A stretch of DNA of 62,621 bases, from NCBI RefSeq assembly GCF_904846605.1, contig NZ_CAJHBI010000021.1, forward strand, positions 1 to 62,621, written 5' to 3'. The notes under the pieces were generated by a model that was given only the letters and a program-made list of their open reading frames with translations, had not been told where the DNA came from and did no database searches. Shown piece by piece: positions 54,808 through 62,621 of this stretch. The first letter of the stretch is position 1, and each line of letters starts with the position of its first letter. The translations under genes were made by a program, and so were the position numbers. The DNA is from Psychrobacter sp. 72-O-c (GTDB lineage: Bacteria > Pseudomonadota > Gammaproteobacteria > Pseudomonadales > Moraxellaceae).

Positions 54808-57021
54808 ATGAAAAAACAACCAGCACAGTGGTTACTCAGTGCAGCGTCAGTGGGTATCGCTGGTCTTATTCTTACCCAGAGCTACGGCACGGCAGTCGCA
54901 AACACCGAAACTGAAGGCTTCGTACCGACGCCTGAACAGAAAATAACCACCCGCCAAGTAGCGGCATTACTGGATCGCAGTCATTATCTTAATCAGCCTC
55001 TTGATAGCGAAATGGGCAGCGAGATTCTGTCTATGTATCTTGATAGCCTAGATCCGAACCACACCCTATTCTTACAATCTGATGTCGATGAATTTAATAA
55101 AAAATATGCGGGTGATTTTGGTAATCGGCTTAAGCGCGGTGATTTGTCCGCAGGCGTAGAGATCTTTGAGCGCTATCGTAAACGTTCTAATGAATATTTT
55201 GAGATAGCCACAAAAATGCTCAAGACCGATCTTGATTTAACCAGTGATCAGACCATCATTTTGGATCGTGAAAAACTGGGACATTTTAAGACCAAAAAAG
55301 CCCAGCGCGATTATTGGGCGCGTCAGCTAAAGTTCCAGCTGATGAGTATCACTTTAGGCCAAGAAGACGAAAAAGCCAAAGAGCAGGTGTTTTTAAATAA
55401 TCCTGATATTACCCGTGGGCAAGACTTGGTACGTGATGATCAGCGGACCCCAAGTGAGATTTTACTCAATCGCTTGTCACGTCAACAAGGGCAGATGGGA
55501 CGTCTTAATGACAATGAGGTCATGGAAACGGTATTAAATACCGCCATGCTCACCTACGATCCACACAGCAACTACTATGCGCCGATTCAAGCGACTGAGT
55601 TGCAGATTCAGTCCAATCTGCAATTAGAAGGCATTGGGGTCTCTATCCGCCCTGATCGTAAAAACCCAAACTATACTCGTATCGTGACCTTAGTCGATGG
55701 CGGACCGGCGGCCAAAACTGGTCAAATTAAGCCCAATGACTTGATTGTCGGTATTGCTGAAGATGGCAAAACCATGACCGATGTGGTGGGCTGGTCAACG
55801 CGTGAGATTGTCGGACTGATTCGCGGTAAGCGCGGCACTTCAGTCACGCTCAAGCTGCGGCAACCAAATACCCCTGAAGCTGGCGCCCGAACGGTGACGG
55901 TCGTGCGTGATATTATCGAGCAAGAAGAATCTGGTGTTACCCAGCGGGTGGTTGAGATTCAGAGTCCTAATGTTGTTGATGCCACGCCGAAACGCATTGG
56001 CGTTCTTGAAATACCCAGCTTTTATTTGAATTACCGCGCTCGTCGTAATGGTGAGGACTATCGTAGCGTCAGTATCGATACCGAGAACGCTCTTAAAGAA
56101 TTGAATAAACAAAACATTGATGGTTTGGTGGTGGATCTACGCAACAATCCTGGCGGGTCTCTAGATGAAGTGGCAAAAATGCTAGGTCTATTTATTAAAG
56201 GTGGGCCTTTAGTACAGATCCGCGATAATCGCGGCAATGTTCAAGTCTACCGTGATGATGATGGTGGCGAGCAACTGTACGACGGCAAGATGGTAGTATT
56301 GACCAACTTGGCCTCTGCTTCTGCCAGTGAAATCTTTGCCGCTGCTATTCAAGATTATGGCCGTGGACTGGTGGTGGGTAATACCACAACGGGTAAAGGT
56401 TCAGCGCAAATTCAACTCGATAATTTAGCTTTGGGCTCTGCAACCTTAACCCAGCGTAAATTTTATCGTATTACCGGTGGCAGTACCCAAAATAAGGGTG
56501 TGGTCCCTGATGTCGAGCTGGTCAATATCTATGATGATGCTACCTTTGGTGAGCGTGCACAGAAAAAGGCGTTACCTTGGGATACTATCAAAACGGCAGC
56601 TTATAAGCCTGAAGCGAAGTTTAGCGATAATACGTTGGCAACCCTGAATCAGCAGTCTAAAATTCGTCAGCAGAAAAATCCGCAATTTGTTTACTTAACG
56701 GCGCTAAATGACATTCGTGATATGGACGATGGAAAAAAACCAATCAATCTTGATATTAATAGCCGCCGCGCTAAGATGAAACTGATTGAGACCCGTTCAG
56801 TAGAAGCTGAGAATAAGCGGTTAATAGCAACCGGTGAGAGCCCGTATGCCAATTGGAATACTTATCAGGCTGCAATGGATGCAAAATTTGAAGAACGAAG
56901 CCAAATGAAAGAGGCTGAACGGCCGCAGTTGCCAGAGGACGAAGCTTATATTACTGAAGCTGCTTATCTGATGTTGAGCGCTGAGCCGAAAATTAGTGTC
57001 AGTCCTGAAGATAAGTTATAG
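54808..57021 (+). CDS. prc: tail-specific periplasmic protease Prc/Tsp
   Basis: Prc degrades and processes periplasmic proteins from their C-termini, including cell-wall hydrolases. The signal peptide is near residues 1-31 (ending in TAVA-NT). A PDZ domain spans about 240-330 (LEGIGVSIRPDRKNPNYTRI ... GQIKPNDLIVGI). The S41 catalytic domain has Ser in ASASASEIFAAAIQDYGRG and Lys in NTTTGKGSAQ. The C-terminal DUF3340 region contains AKMKLIETRSVEAENKR. The length of 737 aa is close to that of E. coli (682). The ribosome site AGG is 9 nt before the ATG. Confidence 0.96.
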   Translation: MKKQPAQWLLSAASVGIAGLILTQSYGTAVANTETEGFVPTPEQKITTRQVAALLDRSHYLNQPLDSEMGSEILSMYLDSLDPNHTLFLQSDVDEFNKKYAGDFGNRLKRGDLSAGVEIFERYRKRSNEYFEIATKMLKTDLDLTSDQTIILDREKLGHFKTKKAQRDYWARQLKFQLMSITLGQEDEKAKEQVFLNNPDITRGQDLVRDDQRTPSEILLNRLSRQQGQMGRLNDNEVMETVLNTAMLTYDPHSNYYAPIQATELQIQSNLQLEGIGVSIRPDRKNPNYTRIVTLVDGGPAAKTGQIKPNDLIVGIAEDGKTMTDVVGWSTREIVGLIRGKRGTSVTLKLRQPNTPEAGARTVTVVRDIIEQEESGVTQRVVEIQSPNVVDATPKRIGVLEIPSFYLNYRARRNGEDYRSVSIDTENALKELNKQNIDGLVVDLRNNPGGSLDEVAKMLGLFIKGGPLVQIRDNRGNVQVYRDDDGGEQLYDGKMVVLTNLASASASEIFAAAIQDYGRGLVVGNTTTGKGSAQIQLDNLALGSATLTQRKFYRITGGSTQNKGVVPDVELVNIYDDATFGERAQKKALPWDTIKTAAYKPEAKFSDNTLATLNQQSKIRQQKNPQFVYLTALNDIRDMDDGKKPINLDINSRRAKMKLIETRSVEAENKRLIATGESPYANWNTYQAAMDAKFEERSQMKEAERPQLPEDEAYITEAAYLMLSAEPKISVSPEDKL

Positions 57022-57546
57022 ATTATAAGTCGCCATAAAGTCGATGTAAGCATATGCTTACGTGCAATGACGCCTTGGCCACTTACTAACAACAGTCTAA
57101 TCTGCGATTATACAGTCACAGCACGATTTAAATGATACTGTTTATTTATACTAGGGATTGGTATTTGTAGGTGGTTTATAGATTGGGTCAGGGATGGCTT
57201 GCTGAGTAAGGATGATAGGGTAGGATGCCCGTTGGTTGCCTCGTACTTGGGATTGAGTATGGCGTAACGTTAACAAGGATGGTTAGTAATTAAGACCGTG
57301 TAGCGCTTGTCGTTATACGGTCTTATTACGTTTGTCAGATCAAAACTGTCAGTCTATAAGCTGACAATGTAAAACATTTTTAGCATTATACAATTATCTT
57401 ATTTACATAAATTAATTGCATAAAAAAGCCAGTAGACATTGCTACTGGCTTTTTTTGCTTCGAGCGACTGAGTTTTAAGCAACAATTAATTTAATTAAAC
57501 GGCCACCTAAAATTCAGTAATAATGCTCTATACGTTTGCTATAAGC
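57022..57546. other. prc/slyD converging spacer
   Basis: These 525 bp hold a hairpin at 57291-57325 (TAAGACCGT / ACGGTCTTA) that could end prc mRNA, and the slyD terminator at 57422-57456. About 250 bp after the prc stop I see no structure. Confidence 0.5.
57422..57457 (-). terminator. intrinsic terminator of slyD
   Basis: AAAAAAGCCAGTAG / CTACTGGCTTTTTT over a 6-nt loop; A/T-runs make it potentially bidirectional. Confidence 0.9.
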
Positions 57547-58032
57547 TTAGTGCTCAACGCCGCCAGCACCATGTACATGGCCATGGCCTAGTTCTTCTTC
57601 AGTAGCAGCACGAACTTCTTGGATTTCAACGTCAAAAGTTAAACGCTTGCCCGCTAACGGATGGTTAGCATCAACAGTCACTTCTTCGTCGTTCACTTCA
57701 GTTACTGTCACTAGCATTACTTGCTCGCCCGCTTGTGACTGGAACTGCATGCCAGGCTGGATATCATCAACGCCTTGGAAGTTATCACGTGGTACATGTT
57801 GTACCGCTTGCTCTTGGTATTCGCCATAGCCATCAACAGGCTCAACAACAGCATTGACTTTTTCGCCAGCAGATTTGCCTACTAGTTGTTGCTCAAGGCC
57901 TGGAATGATATTGCTATGTCCATGTAAATAAGCAAGCGGTTGCCCTTCAGGAGACTGATCAAGGATAGTACCTTCGTCATCTTTTAGGGTATAGTTAAAC
58001 TTGACGGCAGTGTCTTTTGCGATAGTAGTCAT
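57547..58032 (-). CDS. slyD: FKBP-type peptidyl-prolyl isomerase SlyD
   Basis: This 161-aa cytoplasmic isomerase/chaperone has an FKBP core interrupted by the insert-in-flap domain. FKBP strands are VKFNYTLKDDEGTILDQS and YLHGHSNIIPGLEQQLVGKS. The flap domain is VDGYGEYQEQAVQHVPRDNF ... VTVDANHPLAGKRLTFDVEI. The C-terminal tail HGHVHGAGGVEH is short and only mildly His-rich compared with E. coli SlyD, so nickel storage should be limited. The ribosome site AGGAT is good. Confidence 0.94.
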   Translation of the reverse strand: MTTIAKDTAVKFNYTLKDDEGTILDQSPEGQPLAYLHGHSNIIPGLEQQLVGKSAGEKVNAVVEPVDGYGEYQEQAVQHVPRDNFQGVDDIQPGMQFQSQAGEQVMLVTVTEVNDEEVTVDANHPLAGKRLTFDVEIQEVRAATEEELGHGHVHGAGGVEH

Positions 58033-58358
58033 AAATTATCCTAAATATATCGATATAAAAATTTAAATACGGTTGCAATAAACCTAAAAAAGCCAATCAA
58101 CCAGCTAAAAAGCCACGTTATCAGTTAATTATCATCAGTTTATTCGGGTAACTTTAACAGTTAACATCTTTAATTGAGATGGCAGTAATAACTTTCAAGG
58201 TAAAAACCATATAAATTGCCAATTAACACATTAATTATTATAAAAACCGCAGTTCTCATGACAATAGCATGGCAGTTGCTGCTTATTCACGGTTTGTCAG
58301 TTGCGTTTTTAGCATAGGACTTCTACCATAATGATAAATACAACGATAAGAATTGATT
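58033..58358. other. slyD/M61 peptidase divergent spacer
   Basis: In these 326 A+T-rich bp no gene, repeat or recognised regulatory motif was seen. Confidence 0.4.
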
Positions 58359-60449
58359 ATGACTAAATCTCAAATAAATAATGTAGCAACGACTACTGAT
58401 ATTAATTACCGATTTAATTTCGAGCGCTTTAATGAGCATCTGGTGGATGTGACGCTCACTTTTACAGCCAGTACGGATGCGCCACAGCTTTGGTTACCGG
58501 CATGGATTCCAGGCAGTTATCTCATGCGTGAATTTGCGCGTCATATCACTGCTGTGCATTATCAAATAGAAGACAAGCAGGTAGAAGACAAGCAGTTAGT
58601 AGATACGGATAAAGCGTCTAGTAACGACCAGCAGACCACTAGTCACCAAAAAAACACGGTTCATCATAAAAACAGGCAGCGCGCTCAAAAAGTAGATAAA
58701 AACACCTGGCAGCTGCCACAAGTTGAAGCAAGGCAAATGCTACACGTACAGTATGAAGTCTATTGCTATGATTTATCAGTGCGGACGGCCTATGTTGATC
58801 AGCAACGTTTATACGGCAACTTTACCTCGTTGGCCTTAGCGGTTGAGGGGCAAGAACAGTCACCTGTGCAAGTAAGTTTGCTCGTACCAGAAGTATTTTT
58901 GACTGCCCAAAATCTCGCAAATCAACATTCAGGCAATGAAGAAGAAAGCAAGAATCTAAGCAATGTGGTGTTGGCATGTGGACTTGACGCCACTCATTTG
59001 CAAAGTATCAGTCAAGAGGGTGATGGTCAACATGGCTATGGATTACAAGCAGATAACTACTATCAGTTGATTGATCATCCGTTTGAGATTTCGAAGCAAC
59101 AGAAGTTTGACTTCATTATTCAAGATGATGAGCACCAAACCCTAAGCCATCGATTTTTTCTCTCGGGTAAGCATACTGCTAATATGGGACGGTTACAGCA
59201 AGATGTTACTCAAATTTGTCAGACCTATCTGAATTGGCTAGGCGATGCACCGTTCAACGATTACACCTTTATGACCTATGCTAGCGGTCAAGATTATGGT
59301 GGACTTGAGCACATCAATTCTACCAGCTTGATTATCCCGCGCCGCGATTTGCCCAGCGTCAATGAGCCTGATTTACCGAGCGCTGCTTATCAGCGTTTCC
59401 TAGGACTCTGTAGCCATGAATATTTTCATGCGTGGTGGGTCAAAACCGTACGTCCTGATGTCATGTTAGATGTTGATTTGCGTAAGGAGGCTTTCACCCC
59501 GTTGCTGTGGGTATTTGAGGGCTTTACCTCTTATATCGATGATTTTATGTTGCAAGCATCTGGTGTTATTGATAAAGCCAGTTATTTGACTTTATTAGCG
59601 GAACAAATAAATCGTTATTATCAGACTCAAGGACGTACGCAGCAAAGTGTCGCGGAATCGAGCTTCGATGCATGGATTAAGCTGTATCGTAATGATGAAA
59701 ATACCGGAAACGCAGGGATCAGCTACTATAATAAAGGCGCGTTGGTAGCGCTGTGTTTGGATTTAACCTTATTACAAAAAAGCAAAGGTCGCTACCGTTT
59801 GTTCGATGTGGTCAAGGCATTTTATAGCCAAGCCAAGCAGAAAGACAATAAGCGTATTGGGATTAGTTCTGCTGATATGGGCGCGGTGATTGGACAGTTT
59901 ATGCCGATAGCAGACTGGGAAGCGTTTGAGAGCCGCTACGTCGACGGTATTGAAGAGTTGCCTCTTGAGCAGCTACTAGCCGCTAATGGCATTAAAATAC
60001 AAGCCGATAATAAAGAAACTTCAGACAAAAACGTCCCTTGGGGCATGCGCTGTAGTGAGATCCCAGCTGGACTCAAAGTCAATCGGGTACAGCGTGATAG
60101 CGCCGCTGCTAAAGCAGGCATTTCGGCTCATGATGTGATTGTCGCGCTTGATGGGATCAAGGCAGATACTAAGCAGCTGTCTACTTTGTCAATAGCACAA
60201 CATGAAGTTGACTGCCATCTATTCCGCCGTGATGAGCTGATATGTGTAAAGGTTCAGCCAAAAACAGAAAAACGGAAAGAGCTTGAGAGTAATGAATCAG
60301 ACGACGTTAACAAGCCATATCCTCATAAAGTAAGTTTGCGCTTAGCGGGGACTGATAAGCTATCAGAATCAGAACAGGAAGCTGATAACCTTACATCCAC
60401 TCCGGCATGGCAAACATGGCTTGAGGTCATGACACGTTATAAAGGTTAA
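58359..60449 (+). CDS. M61 family metallopeptidase with PDZ domain
   Basis: This zinc peptidase is related to glycyl aminopeptidase. The N-terminal beta domain (residues 1-180) includes WLPAWIPGSYLMREFARHI, a family hallmark, and is interrupted by a Lys/Gln/Asp-rich insert near 70-105. The zinc motif HEYFH is near 353-357 (SHEYFHAWWVK), with the third ligand Glu in FEGFTSYIDD. A PDZ domain is near 565-635 (LKVNRVQRDSAAAKAGISAH). The length is 696 aa. I start at ATG 58359; a TTG two codons earlier is in frame. No signal peptide is obvious, so the location is uncertain. Confidence 0.93.
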   Translation: MTKSQINNVATTTDINYRFNFERFNEHLVDVTLTFTASTDAPQLWLPAWIPGSYLMREFARHITAVHYQIEDKQVEDKQLVDTDKASSNDQQTTSHQKNTVHHKNRQRAQKVDKNTWQLPQVEARQMLHVQYEVYCYDLSVRTAYVDQQRLYGNFTSLALAVEGQEQSPVQVSLLVPEVFLTAQNLANQHSGNEEESKNLSNVVLACGLDATHLQSISQEGDGQHGYGLQADNYYQLIDHPFEISKQQKFDFIIQDDEHQTLSHRFFLSGKHTANMGRLQQDVTQICQTYLNWLGDAPFNDYTFMTYASGQDYGGLEHINSTSLIIPRRDLPSVNEPDLPSAAYQRFLGLCSHEYFHAWWVKTVRPDVMLDVDLRKEAFTPLLWVFEGFTSYIDDFMLQASGVIDKASYLTLLAEQINRYYQTQGRTQQSVAESSFDAWIKLYRNDENTGNAGISYYNKGALVALCLDLTLLQKSKGRYRLFDVVKAFYSQAKQKDNKRIGISSADMGAVIGQFMPIADWEAFESRYVDGIEELPLEQLLAANGIKIQADNKETSDKNVPWGMRCSEIPAGLKVNRVQRDSAAAKAGISAHDVIVALDGIKADTKQLSTLSIAQHEVDCHLFRRDELICVKVQPKTEKRKELESNESDDVNKPYPHKVSLRLAGTDKLSESEQEADNLTSTPAWQTWLEVMTRYKG

Positions 60450-60513
60450 GCTGAGAATTGCCTATAGAAAAGTAGCTACTTATTTATAAATAAGCAATTG
60501 ATAAGCTCATAAT

Positions 60514-60554
60514 AAAAAGCCCCTGCTAAACATAATCGTTTAGCAGGGGCTTTT
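60514..60554. terminator. bidirectional terminator between M61 gene and DUF305 gene
   Basis: AAAAGCCCCTGCTAAAC / GTTTAGCAGGGGCTTTT with a 6-nt loop. Confidence 0.93.
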
Positions 60555-60571
60555 AGCCATACGTTTTAAAT

Positions 60572-61414
60572 TTAGGCGCTAGGTTTATTAATCTTAGTAG
60601 GTTCTAGGGCTTCTTTTGAATCTGAAGAAGTTTTTGCGTTATTAGGAGTAACGCCATCCTCAGCGCCATAAGTGGCAATCCAGTTCTGCATCAGCTTAAT
60701 TTCAGGCTGCTGCGCATCGATAATGTTTTGTGCCAGCTTACGCATTTCTTCATCTGTACCATATTTAAGCTGTACTTTGGCCATATCTACCGCACCGATA
60801 TGATGAGGCAACATTCCACGAGCAAACGCCACATCTGGTACTGGATCTGCGATACCAAGCATCATCTCACCATGCATCGCGTTCAGTCCATCAGCATAAG
60901 CCTTTTGCATTGCTGCTGTATCAGGCTTAGGATTGGCTGAATCAGGATGGCTGGCCAGCCACTTTTTTAGGGTGTCAATTTCGGTTTGCTGCGCGGTGAT
61001 AATTTCTTGTGCCAGCTTGAGCATCTCCGTGTCAGTACCATATTTTAGCTCAATCTCTGCCATATCTACTGCGCCGCGATGATGTCCAAGCATCCCTTTA
61101 GCAAATGCGGTATCTGGATCATTATAATTTATACTAACCATCATCTCATCATGCATCTTGCTCATCGACTTAGTGTAGTCTTTGAGCACATCCGTCATTT
61201 GTGCATCGTCTGCCATCATTTCACCGTCCATCATGTCATGACCGGCATTTGGATCCATAGCGTCAGCATCGCTTTCGGGTACTTCAATCGGTGGCGGCAT
61301 AATCTCTTCTGTCGGCGTTGCCACAGTATCTTCAGTGGTTGGCTGACACCCATAGAGCGCAAATGTCGCAGAAAGGACAGCAGCAAACAAGACAAAACGA
61401 CGATAAATAAACAT
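60572..61414 (-). CDS. lipoprotein with two DUF305 domains (CopM-like)
   Basis: A lipoprotein signal ends in LYGC with Cys23, followed by an acidic, Met-rich linker (about 30-85). Two DUF305 units follow, each with the signature Gly/Pro-x-H-H-x-G-A-V-D-M-A: GMLGHHRGAVDMAEIELKYG near 126 and GMLPHHIGAVDMAKVQLKYG near 206. Each has an upstream Met-His pair (MHDEMM, MHGEMM). The double domain resembles the copper-binding protein CopM of Synechocystis; Met and His residues could hold Cu(I). No other copper gene is adjacent. A role in copper tolerance is inferred. The ribosome site AAGGA is strong. Confidence 0.88.
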   Translation of the reverse strand: MFIYRRFVLFAAVLSATFALYGCQPTTEDTVATPTEEIMPPPIEVPESDADAMDPNAGHDMMDGEMMADDAQMTDVLKDYTKSMSKMHDEMMVSINYNDPDTAFAKGMLGHHRGAVDMAEIELKYGTDTEMLKLAQEIITAQQTEIDTLKKWLASHPDSANPKPDTAAMQKAYADGLNAMHGEMMLGIADPVPDVAFARGMLPHHIGAVDMAKVQLKYGTDEEMRKLAQNIIDAQQPEIKLMQNWIATYGAEDGVTPNNAKTSSDSKEALEPTKINKPSA

Positions 61415-61597
61415 GACATATCCTTAACATGGGCGGGCTAAATGACAAGTGGACAAGGCCTGCCGCGAGTATATAATAAAGTGCTGAATCTTAGCAGATA
61501 AACCTTACCAGTTCGAGACGCTATCTTTAAAATGTCGTAACGGCTCTAAATATACTTTGAAGTTGAAAAGGCGATACTAAACCTATTCTCAAAAGCA

Positions 61598-62224
61598 CTA
61601 GTTAACAATACCCAACTGTCTACAGTGTTCGGTACTGAGATGAATGCGTATAAACTCTCCCACTGCCAGTGAGCCAAGCTCAAACCCTGCTACCGACCAA
61701 CGAATGAGGCGCAGGCAAGGCAGACCTACGTGCGCAGTCATACGTCGGACTTGACGATTCTTGCCTTCATAAATGGTCAGCATCAGCCATGAGGTGGGTA
61801 CATTCTTGCGCTCGCGAATAGGCGGGTCACGTTGCCATAGCTCGACGGGTAAGTCGACTTCCTCAACCATAACAGCGATTGCCGGTAATGTCTTGCCGTC
61901 TTTAAGCGTCACACCTTTGGCCAGCTCAGCCAGTTGTGCTGGCGTGGCTACTCCCTCAACTTGCACTAAATACGTTTTACCTTGTTTTAGTGAAGACTCT
62001 TTAAAGCTATCAGCACGTGGCGGCTGAGTGATGGCCTTATTCACTCGTCCATCATTAGTTAGGATTAATAAGCCTTCAGAGGTGGCATCGAGTCTACCAG
62101 CGATTCTCAAAGATTTATCAGTAAAATAAGGGGCGAGGGTCGTATGTGAGTTACCGCCATCATCGCGGAACTGGCTTTGTACGCCATAAGGTTTGTTAAA
62201 TAAGATGAGGCTAGAAGTGGCCAT
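61598..62224 (-). CDS. rluE: 23S rRNA pseudouridine synthase RluE (RsuA family)
   Basis: RluE makes pseudouridine 2457 of 23S rRNA in E. coli. The short 208-aa form without an S4 domain fits RluE. Motifs are LILFNKPYGVQSQF, the catalytic Asp in IAGRLDATSEGLLILTNDG (near residue 44), KTYLVQVEG, and LTIYEGKNRQVRRMTAHVGL, the RsuA-family C-terminal signature. The ribosome site AGGAAT lies 9 nt upstream. Confidence 0.94.
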   Translation of the reverse strand: MATSSLILFNKPYGVQSQFRDDGGNSHTTLAPYFTDKSLRIAGRLDATSEGLLILTNDGRVNKAITQPPRADSFKESSLKQGKTYLVQVEGVATPAQLAELAKGVTLKDGKTLPAIAVMVEEVDLPVELWQRDPPIRERKNVPTSWLMLTIYEGKNRQVRRMTAHVGLPCLRLIRWSVAGFELGSLAVGEFIRIHLSTEHCRQLGIVN

Positions 62225-62596
62225 AAAACTGAGATTCCTAAAACATAAATCAATTAAGGTCGTTGATAATTGGCAGGATAGCGAGTGATGACTATTATAG
62301 CGGCTATCTACGTAAAATTATCATAGTTTCAAAGACAACAAAAAACACCTCAATGGTCTTAGACCATTGAGGTGTTTTTCGTATAGGTTTAATAAGCCTT
62401 AAGGGGCAAAGTTGCTTGAGTTCATTGAATTTAACTACGTAAGTCCAATGAACTAAGCCCAGTAATTTGAGCCCAGTTGCCTAAGCATAGTTACTTAACC
62501 TCAGTTCGGGATAAGCGAAGAAAAAGATAAAAAAAGAAGTCCTAATACGCTAAAGTAAGTTTACCAAGACAAACGACAGCAAAAAGGACTTCTTAC
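62225..62596. other. spacer upstream of rluE with an isolated hairpin
   Basis: These 372 bp contain the strong hairpin at 62341-62379 and a 10-bp inverted repeat (AAGAAGTCCT at 62534-62543, AGGACTTCTT at 62585-62594) just before the last start codon. No gene is seen. Confidence 0.5.
62341..62379. terminator. orphan 19-bp terminator-like hairpin
   Basis: AAAAACACCTCAATGGTCT pairs perfectly with AGACCATTGAGGTGTTTTT. It lies between two divergent genes, where no transcript end is expected. Confidence 0.7.
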
Positions 62597-62621
62597 ATGG
62601 ATAACCTAACCGAATTATACT
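62597..62621 (+). CDS. partial ORF at the right border, possibly an IS982-type transposase start
   Basis: ATG at 62597 is preceded by AAGGA at a good distance and reads MDNLTELY before the window ends. The start resembles IS982-family transposases (…NLTELYC…DDFC), and short inverted repeats lie upstream, but eight residues cannot prove a family. Confidence 0.3.

Noticed and set aside
1..62621. CRISPR array or tRNA/rRNA genes
   Set aside because: No regularly spaced 23-40-bp repeats with unique spacers were seen. No T-loop-like GGTTCGAATCC motifs in a cloverleaf context and no rRNA signature stretches were found on reading through both strands by eye.

Overview
The window reads as a chromosome segment of a Psychrobacter-like gammaproteobacterium (Moraxellaceae). 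The grounds are the mutS-fdxA pair beside divergent secA, bamE divergent from fur, pilT-pilU divergent from the PLP-homeostasis gene, cytochromes c4 and c5, moderate A+T content, and very long Asn/Gln/Ser/Thr-rich tails on housekeeping proteins such as RNase E and MutS. The genus call is inferred from gene order and protein style, not from a marker gene. I found no tRNA, rRNA or CRISPR array.

Left edge (1-3200) is accessory. Two decayed copies of one IS5-type element lie in the same orientation on either side of a 581-codon gene I do not recognise. The right copy is a 217-bp MITE-like deletion derivative with a TA duplication, and it abuts the tail of a broken gene. From 3236 to 18444 are fdxA, mutS, secA, a MliC-like lipoprotein, two DUF2382 stress-type proteins, a thiolase, homoserine dehydrogenase, a lipoprotein DsbC and a DUF808 membrane protein. 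RNase E with a roughly 1000-residue disordered tail fills 18563-23059 and has a long leader carrying a 17-bp hairpin. Then come rluC, a HAD phosphatase, engB, cytochromes c5 and c4, an NSS-like membrane protein translationally coupled to rnfH, bamE and fur.

From 31987 to 43890 are the twitching-motility ATPases pilU and pilT, the yggS-type PLP protein, a CNNM/CBS/CorC transporter, nadE, an AI-2E/PerM family protein, pdxB, epmA and a small NAD-binding oxidoreductase. From 44403 to 48883 a leftward cluster runs rhomboid, metallophosphatase, purE, purK, yaiI. At 49321-52923 two tandem paralogues of a 'cytoplasmic domain - TM - BON-like - OmpA' protein occur. The first has lost its OmpA domain and the second carries a 1-nt frameshift. 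The rest holds nagZ, prc, slyD, an M61 PDZ peptidase, a double-DUF305 lipoprotein, rluE, and at the right border the first codons of a possible transposase.

The most novel signals are non-coding. One is a dispersed ~150-bp intergenic element (three full copies and one half copy) whose hairpin arms show compensatory base changes between copies. Others are a set of 14-22-bp tandem duplications in spacers, a perfect 15-bp inverted repeat in the leader of the OmpA-like gene, and the long hairpin in the rne leader.
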